DNA of 39,333 nt from an uncultured Prevotella sp. (GCA_946548065.1 CAMNPM010000021.1:1-39333), one strand, 5' to 3'. Shown: positions 20,040 through 28,236, counted from the stretch's first letter. Notes: a model not told the origin generated them from the letters alone. A program made the numbers and translations.

Positions 20040-21800
20040 TTAAATGGATTCTATAAACTTGACCACCGCGTCGCGGTCGGCTTTGGGCAGGTTGTAGAAC
20101 TTCTCCGTAGCGCGATAGGCATCCGACTCCTTGGAGTAGCCGTGCCACATGATTGCTTCAATGACCGTGCGCGCACGACAGTCGTGCAGACGGTCGTCGG
20201 CACCCGTGAGCTGACGGCTCAGTCCGCGAGCCCAAAGCGGAGTAGTGCGGCACCAGCCCGTGCGGATGTCATTCTTCATGAACAAGCGGTGCTGCACCAT
20301 ATCGGTGTAGGGCCAGATGGTCTGGTTGGCATAGCGGGGCAGCATCAGGCTGGCACTCTTGCCAATGCTGGCAGCATAGGCCTTGGTGGAGGCATCGACC
20401 CACATGTTGTCGGCTCCCGTCTTCCAGGAAGGACGGTGGCACTGAGCACAGCCCATCTGCGTGAAGAGCTCCTTGCCGCGCTGAACATCGCTGTCGCCCA
20501 GGTTGCGGGCAGCAGGAACGGCCAACGCACGGTGCCACACCATGAACTGGTAGTACTGCTTGTCGCTCATCTCCTCCTTGCCGCCATAGTAGGCATCGTT
20601 CAGAAGATACTTCTCGAAGGTGTCCTTATAGGCTACGCTGGGCGTATTGAGCACCTCGTAGACACGCTGGCGGATGCCCTCGTCGGTACCATCGGCATAG
20701 TAGGGATGCAGGATGCTTGCTGTCGATGCACCATGCTCCTTGATATACTGGATGACCTCGTTGTCCTCGCTCTGCGCCTTCGCCCAGGCGGTGGTGGTGT
20801 AGAGCCAGTGACGGTCGCTGCGGGTCACGTTTGTGATGTTCCAGATGGCATTGGCACCGGCACCGTCCTGCAGCGAGCCACGGGTCATGGCGTAGGTGAA
20901 CTTCTTCAGCGGGCCGTGGTCGCCATGATGCTTACCGGTGTCGTTGTAGGGAGCAGAGTAGTAGGCGGCAGCCTTGAACTTGCCGGCAGCCTTGTCCCAC
21001 ATGGCAGGGTTGAGCTCGACATACTGCGACTCCTTGCGCCACTGTTCCTCGATGGCTTCATCGTCGATGGCATCGAGCAGGCCGGTGCCATAGACTCCGA
21101 TGGTCGACTCCAGGCGCACCTGATAGTTGGTGGGCTTGGGGTCGGTGTTGAAGGCCGACTGCGGGATGGTGACTTCCGGATAGATGAGTGAGTAGCTCTC
21201 GCCGTCAGGGAACTTCATCGGCAGTCCGCTCTCCATTGCGGTGACATCCTTCCAGTCAATCGAAATCTGATTTTCGTCGATAGGTGCCTTGAAGGGCGAC
21301 ATAGCCTGTGTCTGGGGCATACCCGTCACCTCGGTGATATAGCCGTTGGTGTCGGGATGATAGATGACGAGCAGATAGCCGTTGCCAATGGTGTTGGCGC
21401 GATACTCAGTCTGGCGCTTGCCGTGACCATAGCTGGGGTGACAGGCTATACAGCTGTTGCGCACCCAGGCAGGACCCAGACCCTTGCGGGGAGCCACGTC
21501 GAAGGTGTAGAGATGCTCGAATAAATCCTCACCGGTGTTGAAGTCTTCCTCCATACCTGCCTGTTCGGCAGCAGGGGTAATGGCAGAGTAGCTGGCTTTC
21601 TCGGTGGTACCCAGTTCGCCACCGGGAAACCACTCTTCGGCAGAGAAGTTGCCCACGGCCTTGCCAAAGTGGTCGGTAGCAGGGGTCAGTGGTCCGAGGT
21701 TGCTGTTATCGCTACTCTCATTACTGTCAGAACAAGCTGTCAGCATGCCTGCGCATGCCAACAGCCCGAAAATAGTGTTTCGTTTAAACAATTGAATCAT
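20040..21800 (-). CDS. Di-heme oxidoreductase lipoprotein (DHOR/DUF1111 family)
   Basis: A 586-residue lipoprotein (lipobox LTAC near residue 23, then a Ser/Asn/Asp-rich linker). It has two c-type haem motifs, CIACH at about 117 and CAQCH at about 451, as expected for the DHOR family of putative peroxidases related to bacterial di-heme cytochrome c peroxidase and MauG. It would perform electron transfer or peroxide reduction on the outside of a membrane. It lies 24 bp after the imelysin gene and just upstream of the ResB-CcsA gene needed to attach its haems. Imelysin and DHOR genes often occur together in iron-uptake loci, and a role in periplasmic iron oxidation/reduction, analogous to EfeB beside EfeO, is a reasonable guess. 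Confidence 0.85.
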   Translation of the reverse strand: MIQLFKRNTIFGLLACAGMLTACSDSNESSDNSNLGPLTPATDHFGKAVGNFSAEEWFPGGELGTTEKASYSAITPAAEQAGMEEDFNTGEDLFEHLYTFDVAPRKGLGPAWVRNSCIACHPSYGHGKRQTEYRANTIGNGYLLVIYHPDTNGYITEVTGMPQTQAMSPFKAPIDENQISIDWKDVTAMESGLPMKFPDGESYSLIYPEVTIPQSAFNTDPKPTNYQVRLESTIGVYGTGLLDAIDDEAIEEQWRKESQYVELNPAMWDKAAGKFKAAAYYSAPYNDTGKHHGDHGPLKKFTYAMTRGSLQDGAGANAIWNITNVTRSDRHWLYTTTAWAKAQSEDNEVIQYIKEHGASTASILHPYYADGTDEGIRQRVYEVLNTPSVAYKDTFEKYLLNDAYYGGKEEMSDKQYYQFMVWHRALAVPAARNLGDSDVQRGKELFTQMGCAQCHRPSWKTGADNMWVDASTKAYAASIGKSASLMLPRYANQTIWPYTDMVQHRLFMKNDIRTGWCRTTPLWARGLSRQLTGADDRLHDCRARTVIEAIMWHGYSKESDAYRATEKFYNLPKADRDAVVKFIESI

Positions 21801-21824
21801 AAGTATTTGGGTTAGTAATTAGTG

Positions 21825-23123
21825 TTAATCCCAGCTCTCATCGTCCTCGAAGGCGATGTTCCAGATGCTGCTGCAATACTTGACGAAGGGTGCGGGCATG
21901 GCACCGATCTTGTCGATAGCAGCACTGACAGAGGCAACCACCTTGTCGTTGAAGACCGACTCGCCCACGCTGTTGAAGAAGCGGGAGAAGCTGTTGGATG
22001 CTGCACTGCCATTAGTGGAGCCATACCACACATTGCGGATGGAGCGGATGTTGTCCTGGAAGTCGGAGATGGAGTTATAGCTATAGGGCGACTCGACATA
22101 GGAGATGTCGCCAGCCGAGAAGGGATTGGCAATCTTGGCCGTACCCACCTCATTGGCGATGGCGGCACATGATCCCTCGTCGTTGTTCAGCACCTGGGCT
22201 ATGGCGGCCTTCAGCGTGGGGAAGCTGCTCTTGCTGCCATCGAGTCCGGCGGTGGTCAGGTTCTCACCATAGCTCAGTCCCTTCTCCGTAGTATAGTCAA
22301 GACCAGCACCCTTGACAACGGCCACACGGCTGGCGTTGGCTGCCGTCTCGCCCTCCCAGGCTACCTGCAGCTGGTAGCAGCACTGCTTCAGCAGGGTACT
22401 GATGGCCTGGGCATAGGCCAGCTCCTTGGCACCACTCACCTTCTCGAAGTTCTTATAGGTGTCGTAGCCCTGCAACTCTGCAACGCTGCGCGGCTGACCG
22501 TTGCGGAACAGGATGAACTCCAGCGCATGGAAGCCCCGGATGGTGGCATCCTCCAGCATCTCTTCGTTCATGCCGTTGTTGAAATAGCTGAGCAGCAGCG
22601 AACGGTTCAGTGGCCAGGAGTCGATGGTGGGGTCGATGTCGAAGTCGGAAGCCGCACCGCCCAGGAATGCCTCCGACTGCTCCCAGTACTGGCGGGCCTT
22701 CTTGAAATCGTCGCAGGCTGAGTTGATTTGTGCCTGCGTGATAGTGCTGACGGTCAGGCCCTTCAGTGTGCTCTCCAGATGCTCGGTCTCGTCGGCCAGA
22801 CGGGTGTAGGTAGGCACGATGACATTGCTCACCAGCGACTGTAACACCTGGCGCAGCGAACTCTCCTGTTCGGCAGTAAGGTCGGACTTTGCTATCGTCT
22901 GATTGGCAGCCTCCATGTTCTTGATGACGTCCATGCAGCCTTCAATGGCAGCATTGCCATAGCTGCGGTCCTTGTACTTGGCATCGTCGGTGACAATGGT
23001 AGAACCGCTGTTGCTGTTGCCATTGTTGCCATTGCCACTGTTGTTGTCATCGTCGCTACCGCATGAGGTCAGCATGAGCCCCATCATGAGCAGGGCGGTC
23101 ATGGAATAGAAAATCTTTTTCAT
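21825..23123 (-). CDS. Imelysin-family (M75/EfeO-like) lipoprotein
   Basis: A 432-residue lipoprotein (lipobox LTSC near residue 21, then an Asp/Asn/Gly/Ser-rich linker). The all-helical imelysin fold is signalled by the GxHxxE-type motif in IRGFHALEFILF. Family members include IrpA and the M75 domain of EfeO, which bind iron or assist iron uptake; no protease activity is firmly established. It sits between the porin (53 bp upstream) and the di-heme oxidoreductase (24 bp downstream) on one strand, supporting a shared operon. Confidence 0.87.
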   Translation of the reverse strand: MKKIFYSMTALLMMGLMLTSCGSDDDNNSGNGNNGNSNSGSTIVTDDAKYKDRSYGNAAIEGCMDVIKNMEAANQTIAKSDLTAEQESSLRQVLQSLVSNVIVPTYTRLADETEHLESTLKGLTVSTITQAQINSACDDFKKARQYWEQSEAFLGGAASDFDIDPTIDSWPLNRSLLLSYFNNGMNEEMLEDATIRGFHALEFILFRNGQPRSVAELQGYDTYKNFEKVSGAKELAYAQAISTLLKQCCYQLQVAWEGETAANASRVAVVKGAGLDYTTEKGLSYGENLTTAGLDGSKSSFPTLKAAIAQVLNNDEGSCAAIANEVGTAKIANPFSAGDISYVESPYSYNSISDFQDNIRSIRNVWYGSTNGSAASNSFSRFFNSVGESVFNDKVVASVSAAIDKIGAMPAPFVKYCSSIWNIAFEDDESWD

Positions 23124-23176
23124 TGTTCTTCTTATTTTAATTGATTTATGTAGTTATAAGTGTTTACACGTTTTTG

Positions 23177-24577
23177 TTATTGCTTTTGTTGCTTCAGCTC
23201 GTTGATTTGCTGTTGCAGCTCGTTGATGCGCTCGTTCAGACGGTCAACATCGGCCTGCTCTTTCTTGGCCATCAGGCGGTGTCCCAGGTCGAACCAGCCT
23301 TCAAAGGCTACACCGATGTTCAGTGATGGCTCGTTGTTATAGAGCGACTTGAGGAAACGCTTGGAGTATTCGGCCTTGACTACAATCTGCTTGATGGGAT
23401 AGTAGTTGATGCCAAGGGCCATGCGCTGCACTGCAGTGTAGTCGTATTTGGTCTCCTTGGTGGTACTTGCATAAGGGTTATAGGCTTCATAGCGACCAAA
23501 GACATATAACTTCTGGTTGCTCCGTTGCAGGAAGGCTATCTGCGAGAAGACGTTATAACCGGCCTCGATGCCCACGGCATAGGCATTGCCGCTGACGAAG
23601 GCGGAGTGCTTGTAGGGCGACTTGGAGTTGAGCCGGTTGTACATATACTTCAGCTGCTCAGCATCGCCCAGATAGCCATAGTCGGCCTGGCCGCGAACTA
23701 TCCAGTTGTAGCCTTGATAGGTGAAGTCGATGGATCCGATGGCTACCTTCCCCTGATAGGTGGCTCCTACTCCGTTGGCATCGTTGGGATAGCTGTTGCC
23801 GATAGAGTGGCCGTAATATCCGCTGAGGCCGATGCGCAGACCTGGTACTGTGTAGTTGTCCAGTCGGAGGGCTAAGCCATACTTGTTGGCGACATCAAAC
23901 TCCAGAGGCGACTTGTGTCCCTTGCGAATCCAGCCAACGTTGGTAAACTGGTCGGCATTCAGCCCGGCCAAAAACTGTGCCTCGTAGCGGAAGTCGCCAG
24001 CACGTCCCCAGAACGAGACGCCCGTCTGGTGCCAGGTGGAGGGCATGATGGTGTTTTCGCCTTCTGGACGATAGACGGTAAAGAAGTTGAGAGGTTCATG
24101 GTGAGCATTGTTCAAACCTACAGGCACCACAATATGCCCCACACGCAGGTTGGCCCAGCGGGCAAAAGATTTCTGCAGCCACAACTGCTCCAGCTCTACC
24201 TCACCGCCTTTCTCGGTCTCCTGTTCCCACTCGCCGCCTTCCTCGTCTTCCTTCTCGTAGGCTATGCCGTTGCCGCCGTGCTCAAACTCAATCTCTGTAC
24301 CAAAGGTCCAGCCTTTGCCAAAGTCGTAACCTAAGTAGATGACAGCATGCGGTATGTCAAAACGCCCGTGTGAGGGGTCGTCCTTATGAGCCTCAGGCTG
24401 ACTATAGCGACTCACGTGGTCGCTGAAAAAGTGGCGTGAGAATACTGCCTCGCCGTATCCGCCAACACTCAGGCGTGAATGGTTGGCATGATTATATGTG
24501 CTGTCGCTGGCATCCACCTGTGCAGAAGCTGAAGCCACAATGGACAAGGTTGCTAAAATAAGTGCGATTCTTTTCAT
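23177..24577 (-). CDS. Outer-membrane porin, phosphate-selective porin O/P-like
   Basis: About 466 residues: signal peptide MKRIALILATLSIVASASAQ, then alternating aromatic beta-strands (RLSVGGYGEAVFSR, YLGYDFGKGWTFGTEIEFEH, GINYYPIKQIVVKAEYSKRF) and a C-terminal coiled coil (about 435-466, QADVDRLNERINELQQQI). The strand pattern fits a single-chain porin barrel. The position of the coiled coil is unusual, since trimeric porins more often carry it at the N-terminus. As first gene of the porin-imelysin-di-heme block it may admit an iron chelate or anion; the substrate is unknown. The open frame extends to 24685, but the -7 box at 24615-24608 and the signal peptide support 24577. Confidence 0.8.
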   Translation of the reverse strand: MKRIALILATLSIVASASAQVDASDSTYNHANHSRLSVGGYGEAVFSRHFFSDHVSRYSQPEAHKDDPSHGRFDIPHAVIYLGYDFGKGWTFGTEIEFEHGGNGIAYEKEDEEGGEWEQETEKGGEVELEQLWLQKSFARWANLRVGHIVVPVGLNNAHHEPLNFFTVYRPEGENTIMPSTWHQTGVSFWGRAGDFRYEAQFLAGLNADQFTNVGWIRKGHKSPLEFDVANKYGLALRLDNYTVPGLRIGLSGYYGHSIGNSYPNDANGVGATYQGKVAIGSIDFTYQGYNWIVRGQADYGYLGDAEQLKYMYNRLNSKSPYKHSAFVSGNAYAVGIEAGYNVFSQIAFLQRSNQKLYVFGRYEAYNPYASTTKETKYDYTAVQRMALGINYYPIKQIVVKAEYSKRFLKSLYNNEPSLNIGVAFEGWFDLGHRLMAKKEQADVDRLNERINELQQQINELKQQKQ

Positions 24578-24607
24578 ATTAACTTTCTTTTCGATTTTTT
24601 TCGGTTG

Positions 24608-24639
24608 CAAAGGTATTAAGATTCGCCTTGTTGCGCAAT
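24608..24639 (-). promoter_or_regulatory. Promoter of the porin operon
   Basis: Minus strand: ATTG (24639-24636), 20-bp spacer, TACCTTTG (24615-24608). Predicted leader about 25 bases to the ATG at 24577. It is divergent from the hemerythrin-LuxR promoter, with about 30 bp between the two -33 elements, where a shared operator could lie. Confidence 0.7.
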
Positions 24640-24668
24640 ACCTAAAATTAATGAAATAGTAGAAAACT

Positions 24669-24700
24669 ATTGTGTGTTTTTGCAAAAATGACTACTTTTG
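24669..24700 (+). promoter_or_regulatory. Promoter of the hemerythrin-LuxR gene
   Basis: ATTG (24669-24672), 20-bp spacer, TACTTTTG (24693-24700). Predicted leader of about 30 bases to the ATG at 24737. Confidence 0.65.
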
Positions 24701-24736
24701 CAGCGTCATTGATTAATTATAATAGGGTATGGGCTT

Positions 24737-25696
24737 ATGAAGAATCTTAAGATGTATGAACCAACAGACAAGATGATAACCCTCATCAAGGATAACTACA
24801 GCGTATTGCAGGCTTTGGGGGCTTTCGGAATCAACCTGGGCTTCGGAGACAAGACGGTGAGAGAGACCTGCGAGTGGAACCATGTGGATACGTATACGTT
24901 TCTGGCCGTGGTCAATTTTACCATTAATGGCTATACGCACTTTGAGGATGACGAACGGATTAATGTACCCACGCTGCTGCACTATCTGGAGGCTAGTCAT
25001 GCCTATTATCTCGACTTCCAGCTGCCTTTTATCCGTAAGGAATTGGAGGAGAGTCTGGATTCCAATGACCAGTTGGGACTGTTGATCCTGCGTCTGTATG
25101 ATGAATATGCCGGCGAGATTCGTCGCCACATGAAGTATGAGGAGAAAACGCTGTTCCCTTATGTGCAGTCGCTGCTGGACGGACAGCCCAAGTCCGACTA
25201 TAACGTTGAGACCTTCTCGAAGCACCACGAGCAGACGGACAAGAAGCTGCGCGAGGTGAAGCTCATGGTTATTAAGTATTTGCCGGCAGACGCTCATCTG
25301 AATAATAAGCTCACGGCGACGCTCTACGACATCTATAATAATGAGGAGTGGCTGCGTCAGCATGCTGAGGTGGAGGAGCGTATCTTTGTACCTGCCATCC
25401 GCCGGCTGGAGCAAATCGTCAAGCAGCAGGATGTGTCGAAGAACATCACGTCGATGGTCTTTAAGGGTGGGCAGGACGGCTCAGAGGCTCTCTCCGATAG
25501 GGAGCGGGATGTGGTGATTGCTCTTGTACAGGGTATGCAGAACAAGGAAATTGCCGACCATCTGTGCATCTCGGTCAACACGGTGATTACCCATCGCCGC
25601 AATATTGCCCGCAAGTTGCAGATACACTCTGCTGCGGGTCTTACTATCTACGCTATTGTGAACGGTTTGGTGGATATCAGCAGTGTGAGGCTGTGA
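24737..25696 (+). CDS. ScdA_N-hemerythrin-LuxR HTH regulator
   Basis: A soluble 319-residue protein in three parts. Residues about 8-60 resemble the ScdA_N/DUF1858 domain of YtfE/RIC di-iron proteins (LGINLGFGDKTV... CEWNHVD). Residues about 78-228 form a hemerythrin bundle with a full set of candidate ligands: His88, His131-x3-Glu135, His163/164, His209-x3-Glu213. Residues about 250-319 are a LuxR/GerE HTH (LSDRERDVV, NKEIADHL, TVITHRRNIARKL). Hemerythrin and RIC proteins bind O2 or NO or handle iron for Fe-S repair, so the fusion reads as a direct O2/NO/iron-state sensor coupled to DNA binding. It is divergent from the porin-imelysin-di-heme operon and likely regulates it. Its stop is 6 bp from the convergent LuxR gene, whose HTH is very similar. 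Confidence 0.87.
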   Translation: MKNLKMYEPTDKMITLIKDNYSVLQALGAFGINLGFGDKTVRETCEWNHVDTYTFLAVVNFTINGYTHFEDDERINVPTLLHYLEASHAYYLDFQLPFIRKELEESLDSNDQLGLLILRLYDEYAGEIRRHMKYEEKTLFPYVQSLLDGQPKSDYNVETFSKHHEQTDKKLREVKLMVIKYLPADAHLNNKLTATLYDIYNNEEWLRQHAEVEERIFVPAIRRLEQIVKQQDVSKNITSMVFKGGQDGSEALSDRERDVVIALVQGMQNKEIADHLCISVNTVITHRRNIARKLQIHSAAGLTIYAIVNGLVDISSVRL

Positions 25697-25702
25697 TATC
25701 TC

Positions 25703-26293
25703 TTAGATTTTATTGATGTCTACGTAGCCGTGCATAACGGCATAGATGGTAAGTGCGGAGACGCTCTTCAGTCCCAGCTTGTCCATCATGTTCTTGCGGT
25801 GGGTGATGACTGTCGCCAGTGCGATGTTCAGCTTGTGGGCTATCTCCTTGTTGATGTATCCCTGGACTATCAGTGCCATTACCTCTGTCTCGCGGTCGGT
25901 GAGTATCTTCTGCCGGAGCACCTGAGGCATGGGTGGCAGGTTGCGACCTCCTCGGTGGGCATGCTGTGCCAGCATAAGAAGCTGGCGCACCAGCTGTGGC
26001 TCCGGCTGGTTGATGAGGAGCGAATGGAAATTGCTGAGCTGGGACGTGGCGTTGAGCGACAGCGTAAGCACGATGGTCTTCCGACGGTTCTCAGTGAAGA
26101 AGGTGCGATGGGCCAGCACAATATCCATAGCCACGAAGTAGTGGGCGTATTGTTCGGCATGGTTGGCTTGCAGCTCAGCCAGCGACCCAAAGGTCTCTAC
26201 GGTCATGATGGGGATTACGTTCTGTAGCAATTGCTTCAGGCCGAGTACCGCCAGCGTGTTGGCATCGATGATGGCTATCTTGGGACGCTCCAT
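25703..26293 (-). CDS. LuxR/NarL-type regulator with degenerate receiver
   Basis: A 196-residue protein. The N-terminal part (1-115) has the receiver pattern (IAIID10, MD57 in the phosphoacceptor position) but only one acidic residue instead of the usual pair, and no recognisable switch-region Lys, so phosphorylation is doubtful. The C-terminal GerE HTH (about 130-196) reads LTDRETEVMALIVQG, NKEIAHKL, ATVITHRKNM, LTIYAVMHGYVDI, and closely matches the HTH of the convergent hemerythrin protein. It is the last gene of the RsbW-STAS-RelA/SpoT operon, 4 bp after the alarmone gene. Confidence 0.83.
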   Translation of the reverse strand: MERPKIAIIDANTLAVLGLKQLLQNVIPIMTVETFGSLAELQANHAEQYAHYFVAMDIVLAHRTFFTENRRKTIVLTLSLNATSQLSNFHSLLINQPEPQLVRQLLMLAQHAHRGGRNLPPMPQVLRQKILTDRETEVMALIVQGYINKEIAHKLNIALATVITHRKNMMDKLGLKSVSALTIYAVMHGYVDINKI

Positions 26294-26297
26294 GGTG

Positions 26298-27401
26298 TCA
26301 GGGCTTAGGCGTATTCATGAAAGAAAGGTGGCTGGCTTGTTCGAGTACCATATCGGCAAGGATGCTGTTCTGGGGCTTCTTGCCGTTGATGGTGTCAAAC
26401 AGATTCACGATGGCTGGCTTCCCGTTTCCTGTCTTGAGGAGCGACACGATGCAGAGATTCTGTAGTGCCACGCTCTCAGAAAGGATGTCGATATCGGTGC
26501 TGCCCAATTGGTAGAGGGCCAGCTGGTAGGCATCGTTGAAATTGGCTCTGATGAATCGCTCGACATCAGCCAGCGTGTTCATGCCCATATTACGTAGTAT
26601 GGATAGATAGGGCATGAGGTCTGTCTGATGAAGCTCGGCCTGAGTGATGGATGCTATCTTGTGGTTGAGCTTGTCGAAGGGGTGCATGGCCAAATAGCTC
26701 CGGAAGGTGTCGCCATTGAGTCCTACTTCTTCGAATTGTCCGTTTTGGACAAGGCTCAGAGCCCTACGGCGGTAGTCTGAAATAGCTTTGCGGATACGGC
26801 TGAACTCATTGTCGGCCAGCTCCAGCATACCTGCCAGCCGACTTAGGCTGCGATGGTATTCTATGGGAGTCTCTATCTCTGACTTGTATCCGATGTCGTG
26901 CTGTATGGCCGACCACACATGCTGCAGGGCTGTACGCATCTGGAGTTCAAAGCGTATCTGGTTGAGCTCCGGGTGCTTGGGGTCGAAATAGATTTTTGGG
27001 GGTAGCTGGCAGATGTAATGGAGTGAGTTATAGCCGAAGCTGTCGTACTTGTGCATATTACGCTTATCCACCGAATTAGGCCAGTCGATCTCGAACAGCG
27101 TCTCAGCCAGCGAGGCTATACGGTCGACGTCTTCGTTGTAGAAAGCAATGATGCGAGCGCCTACGATGTCGGTGATGTCGGCTAAGGAGGCGTATTTATG
27201 ACCTTTCCGCTTCAACTTTCCCACCAGTGAGGACTCTGACTTGATGCGAGTCTCCATGAGGTTGACTTCCAGTCCGCTTTGCTTGATGAGTTTGGAAAGT
27301 TGCTCCATGACGACATGTTGAAGCTGCTCGAAGAGTGGCAACTGGCTGCGGTACTCTTCGAGTAGCATTTCTCCATGAAGGTCAAGTCCCAAGTCCCCCA
27401 T
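26298..27401 (-). CDS. RelA/SpoT-domain protein, probable (p)ppGpp synthetase
   Basis: A 367-residue protein with a RelA_SpoT nucleotidyltransferase domain at about 45-195 and no HD hydrolase, TGS or ACT domain. Visible motifs: an S-x3-K-x-K/R ATP-binding segment (SLVGKLKRKG), DITDIVGARII with the metal-site Asp, the G-loop FGYNSLHY and FELQMRT with the catalytic Glu, then WSAIQHDIGYK. All key positions appear intact, so it may transfer pyrophosphate from ATP to GDP/GTP. It is longer than typical small alarmone synthetases; the C-terminal ~150 residues are helical and unrecognised. It lies 5 bp after the STAS gene and 4 bp before the LuxR gene. Being encoded with a sigma-regulating switch suggests the alarmone signal and the switch respond to the same stress. 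Confidence 0.85.
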   Translation of the reverse strand: MGDLGLDLHGEMLLEEYRSQLPLFEQLQHVVMEQLSKLIKQSGLEVNLMETRIKSESSLVGKLKRKGHKYASLADITDIVGARIIAFYNEDVDRIASLAETLFEIDWPNSVDKRNMHKYDSFGYNSLHYICQLPPKIYFDPKHPELNQIRFELQMRTALQHVWSAIQHDIGYKSEIETPIEYHRSLSRLAGMLELADNEFSRIRKAISDYRRRALSLVQNGQFEEVGLNGDTFRSYLAMHPFDKLNHKIASITQAELHQTDLMPYLSILRNMGMNTLADVERFIRANFNDAYQLALYQLGSTDIDILSESVALQNLCIVSLLKTGNGKPAIVNLFDTINGKKPQNSILADMVLEQASHLSFMNTPKP

Positions 27402-27406
27402 GCTGG

Positions 27407-27709
27407 TTAGCGAATTTCAAAGAGGTTGAAGAAACCTGTCATCATGAATACCTTCTTAATCTCGTCATTGATATTCTCGATGATGACCTTACCGCCTTTT
27501 GATGCTGTTTCCTTGCGGATGGTGAGGAACAAGCGCAGACCCGAGCTGCTGATATACTCCAAATCCTTGCAATCAAGGACGATTTCCTTGTCTGCCTGTT
27601 CGAGCAGGGGGTTAATCTCCTGCTGGGCTTTTACTGCTGCAGGGGTGTCGAGACGTCCGCTGACGGTGGCTAATACGCTCCCGTTTTGTTCTTTAATGTT
27701 GAAAATCAT
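27407..27709 (-). CDS. STAS-domain anti-anti-sigma factor (SpoIIAA/RsbV-like)
   Basis: A 100-residue single STAS domain (MIFNIKEQNG, GRLDTPAA, EIVLDCKDLEYISSSGLRLFL). The SSSG motif at 54-57 aligns with the D-S-S-G phosphorylation site of SpoIIAA, making Ser55 the likely target of the neighbouring kinase. In partner switching the unphosphorylated protein binds the RsbW-like kinase and frees its target. The start at 27709 is preferred; an upstream in-frame start at 27793 would overlap the kinase gene and add residues with no STAS similarity. Confidence 0.87.
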   Translation of the reverse strand: MIFNIKEQNGSVLATVSGRLDTPAAVKAQQEINPLLEQADKEIVLDCKDLEYISSSGLRLFLTIRKETASKGGKVIIENINDEIKKVFMMTGFFNLFEIR

Positions 27710-27722
27710 AATATAAAAGTGT

Positions 27723-28178
27723 TTAAATATTGATGTTGTCTGCTTTAAAATGTTTGGTGAGGGTAAGCACGTTGCGGTGGTCTTGATAGGCATAGCTGAC
27801 GTCGTCCATAATCTGCCTTATCAGATGGATGCCCAATCCGCCTATTGGCCGCTCTTCTGCCGACAGGGTGATGTCGGTATTGGGATTCTGGGTAGGGTCG
27901 AACGGCGTGCCTGAGTCGCTGAGAATGCAGCACAACTGATGCTCTCCCGCCTTTATCTCTACATCTACTTCGCCTGACGTACCGGGGGGGTAGGCATATT
28001 CCATAACGTTGACCACAGCCTCCTCAATGGCCAGGTTAAGACTCATTGTGAAAGCCATGTCAAATCCAGCTTCCTCTGCTACACTATCGATGAACTCGTT
28101 CAGTTGAGGAATGGTTTCAATGTCGTTGGGTAGGGTAAGCTTCCGCTCTATTGTGTAATGAGTCTGTTCTTTTGCCAT
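27723..28178 (-). CDS. RsbW/SpoIIAB-like anti-sigma serine kinase
   Basis: A 151-residue GHKL ATPase domain with N box NLAIEEAVVNVMEYAY (about 47-62), G1 box SDSGTPFDP and G2 box RPIGGLGIHLIRQ. The size and lack of other domains fit anti-sigma factor kinases that sequester a sigma factor and phosphorylate the STAS partner encoded 13 bp downstream. It is the first gene of the four-gene operon, with its own near-perfect promoter. No sigma factor gene is in the window, so its target is unknown and could be a non-sigma protein. Confidence 0.87.
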   Translation of the reverse strand: MAKEQTHYTIERKLTLPNDIETIPQLNEFIDSVAEEAGFDMAFTMSLNLAIEEAVVNVMEYAYPPGTSGEVDVEIKAGEHQLCCILSDSGTPFDPTQNPNTDITLSAEERPIGGLGIHLIRQIMDDVSYAYQDHRNVLTLTKHFKADNINI

Positions 28179-28204
28179 TTATCTGTATTTGCTTATTGAT
28201 TGTG

Positions 28205-28236
28205 CAAAGGTAAGCAAAATAATTGTTCCGAACAAA
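28205..28236 (-). promoter_or_regulatory. Promoter of the RsbW-STAS-RelA/SpoT-LuxR operon
   Basis: Minus strand TTTG (28236-28233), 20-bp spacer, TACCTTTG (28212-28205), a perfect match to the consensus. Leader about 20 bases to the ATG at 28178. Confidence 0.75.

Noticed and set aside
24578..24736. A small RNA in the divergent region between porin and hemerythrin genes
   Set aside because: Both -7 boxes already account for the conserved-looking sequence and no terminator is present.
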